Positions 34,215 through 40,909 of a DNA stretch of 48,227 bases are shown here, piece after piece. The notes under the pieces were generated by a model, which searched no databases, was not told where the DNA came from, and worked only from the letters and a program-made list of their open reading frames with translations. The stretch is from contig JAKSKX010000018.1 in the NCBI GenBank assembly GCA_024401535.1, positions 1 through 48,227 of the forward strand, read 5' to 3'. A program made the translations under genes and the position numbers. Origin of the DNA: Paludibacteraceae bacterium. GTDB taxonomy: Bacteria > Bacteroidota > Bacteroidia > Bacteroidales > Paludibacteraceae. How positions within the stretch are numbered: the stretch's first letter is position 1; every line of letters starts with the position of its first letter.

Positions 34215-34946
34215 TTATCGTTTATGAAGTCCGCATTCCTTGTGTTCCGGGTCTTCCCACCACCATCTTCCGGCACGAATATCCTCGCCCGGCTCGACAG
34301 CTCTTGTACAAGGCTGACAGCCGATTGAAGGGAATCCCTGGTCGTGAAGCTTGTTGTATGGCACACGATTTGCCTTGATGTAGCTCCATACATCTTCCTC
34401 AGTCCATTTTACAAGAGGGTTTACCTTGATAAGCCTGTTGTTTTCATCCCACTCCACAACTTGTGTGTTTGTTCGAGTAACAGCCTGCGAGGCACGAAGC
34501 CCGCAAATCCATACATCAAGGGTGGACAAGGCCCTTAGAAGTGGCTCTATCTTGCGGCAATGGCAACATCCTTTTCTTAGTTCCACACTTTGGTAGAAGG
34601 CGTTTATGCCGTTGTCTCTAACATACTTCTCTACGCCGTTATGGTCTGGTGAATAGACTTCGATTTTGATGTCGTACTTGTCGTTTGTACGGTCAATCAG
34701 CTGGTATGATTCAGGAAACAGTCTGCCGGTGTCGATGGTAAAGACTCTGCCTTTGCCGGGTTGCTTTGCAATCATGTCGGTAAGCACCTGGTCTTCTAGT
34801 CCAAGACTTGACGCAAGGGCAATTCTGTTTCCGTATTGGGGAAGGAAGTAGGCCAGAACTTCTTCTGGTTTGGCTTCCTTGAATCTTTCGTTAAGTTCCT
34901 TTACGAGTTGCCTCGCTTTCGTTTCGTCAATTTTCAATTCTTTCAT
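34215..34946 (-). CDS. cysH: Adenylyl-sulfate (APS) reductase, iron-sulfur type
   Basis: A 243-residue protein with the substrate loop ASSLGLEDQ (about 45-53) and the catalytic KECGLH (Cys238). The cysteine pairs Cys127-Cys128 (GCCHC) and Cys210/Cys213 (GCQPC) are the 4Fe-4S ligands that mark APS reductases and are absent from PAPS reductases. It reduces APS to sulfite and AMP using thioredoxin. The lack of an APS kinase, either separate or fused to CysN, supports use of APS directly. It lies between cysN and sir in one operon. Confidence 0.95.
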   Translation of the reverse strand: MKELKIDETKARQLVKELNERFKEAKPEEVLAYFLPQYGNRIALASSLGLEDQVLTDMIAKQPGKGRVFTIDTGRLFPESYQLIDRTNDKYDIKIEVYSPDHNGVEKYVRDNGINAFYQSVELRKGCCHCRKIEPLLRALSTLDVWICGLRASQAVTRTNTQVVEWDENNRLIKVNPLVKWTEEDVWSYIKANRVPYNKLHDQGFPSIGCQPCTRAVEPGEDIRAGRWWWEDPEHKECGLHKR

Positions 34947-34948
34947 AG

Positions 34949-34982
34949 AGTTGTTAACTATTAATTATTAATTCATTAACTA
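34949..34982. repeat. AT-rich spacer repeat between cysN and cysH
   Basis: Repeated TTAACTATTAATTATTAATT units, continuing into the end of cysN. A similar TTAATTGTTAAC sequence occurs between cysD and cysN (36300-36330). Confidence 0.5.
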
Positions 34983-36278
34983 TTAATTGTTAACTATCAT
35001 ACCTGCACCTACAGTCTCGTTTGTTCCCTCGTCAACGAATACAAGTGAACCGGTAGTGCGGTTGTTTTCGTAAAGGTCGTACGCTAAAGGCTTTGAGACT
35101 TTTAGTGTTACCTTTGCAATGTCGTTCATGTTTATGGTCTTGTCATCGACGATGTTTTCGAGTGTGTTGATGTTGACCTTGTAGTCTATTGCAGTCACAA
35201 AACCTTGAAATTCATCAGTTGTATGCCTGATGATGTACTTTTGTCTTAACTGCAGAGGACGATGGTTAAGCCAGCATACAAGAAGCTCGACCTGTTGTCC
35301 GACATAAGGAACCTCGCTGCTCTTGACAATCTGAGAGCCACGGCTGACATCAACGTCGTCTGCAAGAGAAATGCTCACACTCTGTGGAGCTTGAGCCTCG
35401 TCGAGCTGTACTGTTCCCTCGTCAATTCGTGAGACTACAGACTCTGTATATGAAGGAAGAACTGTCACCTTGTCGCCAACCTTGATTGTGCCGCTTGCAA
35501 TACGTCCGGCGTATGCCCTATAGTCCGGCCATTCGGCTGTCTGCGGGCGCACAACATACTGGACAGGAAAGCGGAATGGCTGTGCCTCGATGCCCTGCTT
35601 CAAAGGAACTTGCTCGAGAAGGTGAAGAAGAGTCTCGCCCTTGTACCAAGGTGTATTTCCCGAAGCATTGACCACATTATCGCCCTTGAGTGCTGAAATT
35701 GGAATGAAATATACATTCTTGAGGTTCAAAAGTTCCGCAACTTTTGCATATTCCTGCTTGATTTTGTTGTAAACATCCTCAGAGAAGTCAACCAAATCCA
35801 TCTTGTTGATGGCTACGATTACATAGTCTATCTTTAGAAGCGAGGCGATGTAAGAGTGGCGTTTTGTCTGCTCGATAATACCGTTTCTAGCGTCAACAAG
35901 TATGATTGCCGCGTCTGCTGTCGAAGCTCCGGTAACCATGTTTCTTGTGTATTCGATATGCCCCGGAGTGTCGGCAATGATAAATTTGCGCTTTGGAGTA
36001 GCAAAATATCTGTAGGCCACGTCTATGGTAATGCCTTGTTCACGCTCTGCACGTAGTCCGTCAGTAAGTAGTGCAAGGTTTATTTCGGCATTGCCCAAGC
36101 GTTCGGAAGCGGCTTCCACAGCCTCAAGCTGGTCTTCGAATATAGACTTGGAGTCATATAGAAGTCTGCCGATTAGTGTTGACTTTCCGTCATCTACGCT
36201 TCCTGCGGTTGTGAAGCGAAGTAGCTCCATGTCCAGGTAGCCGTTTCCGCTCTGTATGTTTTGTGTTGTATTGCTCAT
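34983..36278 (-). CDS. cysN: Sulfate adenylyltransferase GTPase subunit
   Basis: A 431-residue EF-Tu-like GTPase. P-loop GSVDDGKS (26-33), DTPGHIEY (103-110) and NKMD (158-161) are intact, followed by two beta-barrel domains. It drives APS formation by CysD with GTP hydrolysis. It ends after the barrels: there is no fused APS-kinase (CysC) domain. It lies 56 bp after cysD and 36 bp before cysH. Confidence 0.97.
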   Translation of the reverse strand: MSNTTQNIQSGNGYLDMELLRFTTAGSVDDGKSTLIGRLLYDSKSIFEDQLEAVEAASERLGNAEINLALLTDGLRAEREQGITIDVAYRYFATPKRKFIIADTPGHIEYTRNMVTGASTADAAIILVDARNGIIEQTKRHSYIASLLKIDYVIVAINKMDLVDFSEDVYNKIKQEYAKVAELLNLKNVYFIPISALKGDNVVNASGNTPWYKGETLLHLLEQVPLKQGIEAQPFRFPVQYVVRPQTAEWPDYRAYAGRIASGTIKVGDKVTVLPSYTESVVSRIDEGTVQLDEAQAPQSVSISLADDVDVSRGSQIVKSSEVPYVGQQVELLVCWLNHRPLQLRQKYIIRHTTDEFQGFVTAIDYKVNINTLENIVDDKTINMNDIAKVTLKVSKPLAYDLYENNRTTGSLVFVDEGTNETVGAGMIVNN

Positions 36279-36334
36279 AATTTAATTCCTTATTTTGTCA
36301 GTTAATTGTTAACTCTTAATTATCAACTCATAAT

Positions 36335-37237
36335 TTAGAAGTAGCCTGCCTTCTTCCTGTCTTCCATAGCTGCTTCCGAGCGCTTGTCATCGGCTCTTCC
36401 TCCTCTTTCGGTAACACGTGACGAAGCAATCTCGTCAATGATGTCTTCGATAGTGTCTGCTGTCGAAAGAGTCAGACCGGTACATGTAATGTCTCCGATA
36501 GTGCGGCAGCGAACACGTTTCTTCTCAATCTTTTCATTTGGTTTCAACTGCATGAAAGGGTAGTGCGCCAACCAAACGCCGTCTCTCTCGAACACCTCGC
36601 GCTCGTGAGTGTAGTAGAGCGATGGAAGCGGAATGTTCTCCTGCAGAATATACTGCCAGACATCCATCTCGGTCCAGTTAGATATTGGGAATACACGGAA
36701 ATGTTCGCCAATATTCTTCTTTCCGTTAAAGATGTTCCAAAGTTCAGGTCTCTGGTTCTTTGGGTCCCATTGGCCGAACTCGTCACGATGGCTGAAGAAA
36801 CGCTCTTTTGCGCGAGCTTTCTCCTCGTCTCGTCTTGCACCGCCAAGGGCAGCATCGAACTTGTACTTTTCGAGGGTGTCAAGCAGTGTTACAGTCTGCA
36901 GTTTGTTGCGTGATGCATTGTAGCCTTTCTCTTCTACAGCTCTTCCCTCGTCAATGCTCTGCTGTACAGAACCGACTATAAGCTTGACGTTCAAACGCTT
37001 TACTAGTTCGTCGCGAAACTCTATTGTCTCTATGAAATTATGTCCAGTGTCGATGTGAAGGAAAGGGAATGGTATTGGCGAAGGGTAAAAAGCCTTGTAT
37101 GCCAAGTGTGCAAGCACGATGCTGTCCTTACCTCCCGAGAACAGAAGCACTGGTTTCTCGAACTGAGCTGCAACCTCGCGTATGACGTAGATTGCCTCAG
37201 ACTCTAATTCTTTCAGATGTGTAATTTTCTGTGACAT
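36335..37237 (-). CDS. cysD: Sulfate adenylyltransferase catalytic subunit
   Basis: A 300-residue PP-loop enzyme with LLFSGGKDS (SGGKDS at 34-39), GGARRDEEKARAKERFFSHR and WDPKNQRPELWN, all diagnostic of CysD. It activates sulfate with ATP to form APS. It is the first gene of cysD-cysN-cysH-sir, about 68 nt downstream of the start site inferred from the promoter at 37312-37381. Confidence 0.97.
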   Translation of the reverse strand: MSQKITHLKELESEAIYVIREVAAQFEKPVLLFSGGKDSIVLAHLAYKAFYPSPIPFPFLHIDTGHNFIETIEFRDELVKRLNVKLIVGSVQQSIDEGRAVEEKGYNASRNKLQTVTLLDTLEKYKFDAALGGARRDEEKARAKERFFSHRDEFGQWDPKNQRPELWNIFNGKKNIGEHFRVFPISNWTEMDVWQYILQENIPLPSLYYTHEREVFERDGVWLAHYPFMQLKPNEKIEKKRVRCRTIGDITCTGLTLSTADTIEDIIDEIASSRVTERGGRADDKRSEAAMEDRKKAGYF

Positions 37238-37311
37238 TTTAATTCCTTTCTTTTATTTGTTTTTCTTTATTCTGAATGCAATGTTTATATCGCCGATGAA
37301 TTAATTCGAGG

Positions 37312-37381
37312 CAAAATTACTGCGGTTTGCCAAGGTTGGAAATCGCAGTAATACGCCATTTATATCACATATATTAGTGAG
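37312..37381 (-). promoter_or_regulatory. Sulfur-regulon promoter of the cysD operon, overlapping the end of the binding-protein gene
   Basis: Minus strand: palindrome at 37364-37381 (plus reading ATCACATATATTAGTGAG, last base off), 17 bp, GCGATTTC (37339-37346), 19 bp, TAATTTTG (37312-37319). The right half of the palindrome contains the last codons and stop of the upstream gene. No terminator separates the two, so read-through is possible. Confidence 0.85.
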
Positions 37382-38372
37382 AAGAATCTAACTTCAACAG
37401 AGCAGCGTCAATCTTGTCCTGAGAAATTGAAACATAGCCTACGCCATCGTTAACTTGCTGTCCTTCAGTCAATACATATTTAAGGAAAGCCACTACGACA
37501 GGATTTGTAGGTACGCCGTTGGAAACAAGGTACAAATCGCGAGCAGGTGGAGAAGGGAACTTTCCGTCAGCAATAGCCTTTGTCAACGAGTCCTTGGAAG
37601 CATAGAAGTCTTCTTCTGGGTCAATCTGTCCGTTTTCGTTCACGTCAATAGGCAGAACTCTGATTCCTGGCAGTGGTTCCTTGGTGTTGTTGTCATAGAC
37701 ATAGCCGATGTTGTTCAAGCCAAGCGAGTTGACATTCTTCTGCACTGCATTTGCTACACCTGGGTCACCGTAAACACCATCACCGCCCAAGTCCTCCTGA
37801 TGCTTGCCAAACCATTTTGCGAAAGTCTCGGCGGCACCACAAGCGTCACTACGTGTAAATACTGAAATAGTTGTTGTTTCGCTGTTTCCGACAAACTCTC
37901 CCCAAGTCTTGATTGAGCCGTCAATCCATATCTTCTTTGCCTGCTCGGCAGTAATTCCACGCTTGACTATTTCCGCATATAGAGGGTTTTTCTCGTTTAT
38001 AGTAGGCACAACCGCATCCTTGGCTACAGGGAAACCGACAGCACCCTTCTGGATTTCTGCCTCACTAACCTCACGGCTGACCATTCCGAAATCTACTTGG
38101 CCGGACAATGCGTCAGTCATTCCCTTGCCTGCGCCACCGCCTTCCACTTCAATCCTTACGTTTGGGTGAAGTTTCTGGAAATCCTCTGCCCATTTAACTG
38201 CAAGAGGGTAAAGAGCGAAAGCACCTGAAAGAGAGATTCTTCCCGAAAGTTCCTCTCCGTTGTTTGCTGTCTCTTGGCTGTTGCCTTTGCTATTTCCTCC
38301 GCAAGAAGTTGCGAATATTGATGCTGCAAATAGAAATGCAGCTGCTGATCCTTTAAAAATACTGTTTCTCAT
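37374..38372 (-). CDS. PstS-like substrate-binding lipoprotein (inferred sulfate binding)
   Basis: A 332-residue lipoprotein starting at ATG 38370-38372; an alternative ATG lies 12 bp earlier. Lipobox FATSC (Cys24). The body is a PstS-type binding protein: ISLSGAFALYPLAVKW, GGGAGKGMTDALSGQVDFGMVSR, FTRSDACGAAETFAKW. In phosphate PstS the matching loops bind the tetrahedral oxyanion, and sulfate has the same shape. Neighbouring cysD and a sulfur-regulon promoter shared with the porin upstream support sulfate. It would deliver it to the PstC/A/B-like transporter at 18.3-21.7 kb. Confidence 0.88.
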   Translation of the reverse strand: MRNSIFKGSAAAFLFAASIFATSCGGNSKGNSQETANNGEELSGRISLSGAFALYPLAVKWAEDFQKLHPNVRIEVEGGGAGKGMTDALSGQVDFGMVSREVSEAEIQKGAVGFPVAKDAVVPTINEKNPLYAEIVKRGITAEQAKKIWIDGSIKTWGEFVGNSETTTISVFTRSDACGAAETFAKWFGKHQEDLGGDGVYGDPGVANAVQKNVNSLGLNNIGYVYDNNTKEPLPGIRVLPIDVNENGQIDPEEDFYASKDSLTKAIADGKFPSPPARDLYLVSNGVPTNPVVVAFLKYVLTEGQQVNDGVGYVSISQDKIDAALLKLDSSH

Positions 38373-38400
38373 ATAATTATGCATTAATAATTATGAATTG
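38373..38400. repeat. AT-rich intergenic repeat unit
   Basis: TAATTATGCATTAATAATTATGAATTG, of the same type as at 25349-25385, fills the gap between porin and binding-protein genes. Confidence 0.5.
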
Positions 38401-38401
38401 A

Positions 38402-39454
38402 TTAAAATGTTGCTATTAGTTGTGCCTCAATCAAATTTCCTGATGGCTTGCCGCTGTTTGCATACTCTGTATAAGTGTAGTTCAGCTGTCCGCGAACATA
38501 CTTGATTGGCTGCCAGTTTATGCCGACAGTAAAGTCATGCTGAATGTCTGTGTTGACGGAAGTGTCTTTCTGATAGAAGCCGTAGCTCAAAACTGGCTGA
38601 ATGCCGTGCTTGAACTTGTATGCCGCAGTAACGAAAGCTCCCTGCTGGTCTGTATCTCCCGTTTGTCCGTACAAATACTCGGAGCGAACGAACACATTGT
38701 CGTTCTTGTATGTAAGGCCTGCAGAAGTTCTGTTTCTCTTGATTGCATTGTCATTGACGTGGGCTCCGGCCTTGATTGAGTCAGCTTCAACAGCCTTAGG
38801 TGTGAAGTGACCGATGTATTGGCCTGCACTCAAAGTAAGGTGCTTGACTGGATTTAAAGTTATGAATGCAGCCAAGTTCTTGTATTCGTCATTGTCTTTC
38901 AAGTTGATTCCGTTACCGTTGTAAACTCCGACCTTGTAGCCGAATACGTGATAGTCCTCTTTCTTGCCGACGTTACCGTAAATTCTAATACCTACGTCGC
39001 GAGAGTTTGATGATAGACCGCTGATGTCGTTGTAGCCTGTCAGCTTGTTGATGACTGTCGGATTTTCGATAGTCAGCCATGTTGCTGGGCCGTCCTGTGA
39101 CTCTTGTGAGTATTCAGTCTTGAACTCTCCGACCTGAACATTAAAGGCATCTACCGGTTTGAATCGCACATACACGTCAATAATCTTTACCGAAGTTTCA
39201 TATTCCGCCTGCAGTTTATAGTCGATTGTCTTTCCAAAGTTACCGGTTGCGGCAAGTCTTACTCGTCTCAGGTCGAAACTGTTTGGTTTTGCGGCATCGT
39301 CATTATACGAGTAGCGCGCATTTATCAAACCTGAAACTTTTGGAACTGAAGGAGTATAATCCTTCTTTGGTTTCTTCTCATCTTGCGCATTTGCTATTCC
39401 AGAAGAAAGTAGCAGCGCTGTACTTAAACAGATTAGTTGTTGTTTTGCATTCAT
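38402..39454 (-). CDS. OprO/OprP-type outer-membrane porin (inferred sulfate entry)
   Basis: A 350-residue beta-barrel protein starting at ATG 39452-39454 (MNAKQQLICLSTALLLSSGIANA signal peptide). SGLINARYSY, FDLRRVRLAATGNFGK, FNVQVGEFKTEYSQE and the C-terminal Phe (LIATF) match the Porin_O_P family, known for anion-selective (phosphate) pores. Alternating hydrophobic strands run to the end. It is first in a unit with the PstS-like gene (29-bp gap) under the sulfur-regulon promoter 39545-39614, so it is inferred to admit sulfate. Confidence 0.88.
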   Translation of the reverse strand: MNAKQQLICLSTALLLSSGIANAQDEKKPKKDYTPSVPKVSGLINARYSYNDDAAKPNSFDLRRVRLAATGNFGKTIDYKLQAEYETSVKIIDVYVRFKPVDAFNVQVGEFKTEYSQESQDGPATWLTIENPTVINKLTGYNDISGLSSNSRDVGIRIYGNVGKKEDYHVFGYKVGVYNGNGINLKDNDEYKNLAAFITLNPVKHLTLSAGQYIGHFTPKAVEADSIKAGAHVNDNAIKRNRTSAGLTYKNDNVFVRSEYLYGQTGDTDQQGAFVTAAYKFKHGIQPVLSYGFYQKDTSVNTDIQHDFTVGINWQPIKYVRGQLNYTYTEYANSGKPSGNLIEAQLIATF

Positions 39455-39544
39455 GTCAGTTAACTTTTTAATTGTTTTAATGTTAGACAAATAATTGAGG
39501 AACTGAAAAATTGTTTTTTGTCGTTTTGTTCCCTTTTCTGAGTG

Positions 39545-39614
39545 CAAAATTATTGTGATTCCACCACGTGAGAAATCCCAGAGGAAAGTCAATTTTATCA
39601 CTAATGTATGTGAT
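39545..39614 (-). promoter_or_regulatory. Sulfur-regulon promoter of the porin/binding-protein unit
   Basis: Minus strand: palindrome at 39597-39614 (plus reading ATCACTAATGTATGTGAT), 17 bp, GGGATTTC (39572-39579), 19 bp, TAATTTTG (39545-39552). The leader is about 85 nt. Confidence 0.9.
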
Positions 39615-39946
39615 GTCTATGATTTGTTTAGCAAGAAAAGTAGCAACAAACTAATTCATTTTCAGTAATTTGTGTGTAGAGGTAGTCGAAACCCTATAAC
39701 TATTAGCGAAAGATTACCGTAAATCCCGATTATTTTGCACTGAAAGTATTAGTAATCAGGATTATATTTGTATTTTCAGTTATATTCACTATCTTTGCGT
39801 GTATTCAGGTATAACACAAGGAAACTAAAAGCAGGTGATATATTTACCATGTTATTGGTAAAGGTGCAAAGTGTAGTTAGACAACATGATGTTGAACTTT
39901 GTGCATAATTTTTTAATTTATTAACTATTTAAAATAAGAAGTGAAT
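39615..39946. other. Intergenic region with the promoter of the small-gene set
   Basis: No gene seen. A perfect promoter TTTG (39767-39770), 19 bp, TATCTTTG (39790-39797) points right and gives a leader of about 145 nt. Short inverted pairs (ACCATGTTATTGGT, TGCACAAAGTT-like) occur in the leader; no known riboswitch is recognised. Confidence 0.6.
39767..39797 (+). promoter_or_regulatory. Consensus promoter of the 39947-40576 genes
   Basis: TTTG-N19-TATCTTTG on the plus strand, an exact match to the Bacteroidota form. Confidence 0.75.
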
Positions 39947-40141
39947 ATGAATACAAATAATCAATTAATGGACAAAGTCGTATTAACTGAATCAGAACAA
40001 AAAGAGGCAGATAAATTTACAGAAGAATTCAAAGCACGAGGGGGGATGGATGATGAAGAACTTATATCTCGTCTTGGAGCGATTCCTTTTGAAGATTTTA
40101 TGAATAAAATGAGTGAAAAAATACGAAACTATAAGAGATGA
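39947..40141 (+). CDS. Small acidic protein, antitoxin-like
   Basis: A 64-residue protein starting at ATG 39947 (MNTNNQLMDKVVLTES); a GTG 6 bp earlier is less likely. It is highly charged and predicted mostly helical (SEQKEADKFTEEFKAR, FEDFMNKMSEKIRN). I recognise no family. Its stop overlaps the next start (ATGA), an arrangement common in toxin-antitoxin pairs, where the small acidic protein comes first. Confidence 0.5.
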   Translation: MNTNNQLMDKVVLTESEQKEADKFTEEFKARGGMDDEELISRLGAIPFEDFMNKMSEKIRNYKR

Positions 40142-40275
40142 TAGTATATGTAAGTAGCAGTGTAATATTAAAATTAGATGATTATGTAGAATTTTTAATG
40201 AGAACTTCTCATTATAGTATTGATGAAGCAGAAACTCGAAGATGGGAAGTTGAATATCAAATACAACAACGTTGA
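40138..40275 (+). CDS. Very short protein, possible toxin remnant
   Basis: A 45-residue frame (MIVYVSSSVILKLDDYVEFL) whose ATG overlaps the stop of the gene before it. The start vaguely resembles RelE/ParE-type toxins or the short Bacteroidota proteins beginning MKVIVS...ELVEIL, which are usually about 100 residues. It may be truncated by a frameshift. It overlaps the next gene by 53 bp in another frame. Confidence 0.4.
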   Translation: MIVYVSSSVILKLDDYVEFLMRTSHYSIDEAETRRWEVEYQIQQR

Positions 40276-40576
40276 TAGTCCTCGCGGCGGACATTGCACC
40301 GGAGATGAACTAAAGAAATATCATAAGTCAATAGGTAATCATTACAACCAAGTTTATCCCACAAACAATTGGATTGATTTATACACCTTAAACACTGAAA
40401 ACGGTAAATATGGTGTCTATTTTTCAAATAAGAAAGAAGCTATAGATTGGATAAAAGAAAACGTTTCCGATTCTGAAACCGCAAATATCCTACTATCTGC
40501 TTTGTCTCAATATTGTAAAAGAGGAAACAAAATCAACCGAAAAGACGGAAATTCAGAATACAGGTTTGGGGTATAA
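40223..40576 (+). CDS. Hypothetical protein, third gene of the small set
   Basis: A 117-residue frame from ATG 40223. It is rich in Asn, Lys and Tyr (NNVDSPRGGHCTGDELKKYH, NWIDLYTLNTENGKYGVYF, EAIDWIKENVSD), with no signal or membrane segment. I do not recognise it. Its start lies within the preceding short gene, so it could be a coupled gene or the rest of a frameshifted one. A strong terminator follows directly. Confidence 0.5.
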   Translation: MKQKLEDGKLNIKYNNVDSPRGGHCTGDELKKYHKSIGNHYNQVYPTNNWIDLYTLNTENGKYGVYFSNKKEAIDWIKENVSDSETANILLSALSQYCKRGNKINRKDGNSEYRFGV

Positions 40577-40600
40577 ATTATTTGATTTTATAAAACAGAA

Positions 40601-40636
40601 AACTCCACCTTATCTTTCGGTAAGGTGGAGTTTTTT
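40601..40636 (+). terminator. Terminator of the small-gene set
   Basis: AACTCCACCTTA pairs perfectly with TAAGGTGGAGTT and is followed by TTTTTT. Confidence 0.95.
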
Positions 40637-40909
40637 ATATATACGATTTGGACAACAAGTGTATAATTACCTAAATTAGTGAAGACGAGAAAGTAGCAAC
40701 AATTTCTTTACCTTGTATAAAGTTAAGTCCTCTTGCCTGTTGGTAAAGGGACTTTTTGTTGGGATTTTTGTTAAAAGTAGCAAACTTTAGGCATATAGGT
40801 ATTCTTCTATATCTGTCAAGTTTATTATTTTTCAACTTGATTTATAATTGTTTGTAAAATAGTATTATATTTGTTGCGCATAATTATTGTTAACGCTTAT
40901 CTTAAGTCT
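40637..40909. other. Intergenic region before the serine hydrolase
   Basis: No gene seen. A -7-like TATATTTG (40866-40873, plus) lies 36 bp before the ATG, without a -33 at the normal distance. AAGTCC...GGGACTTTTTG at about 40724-40760 forms an imperfect hairpin. Confidence 0.45.
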
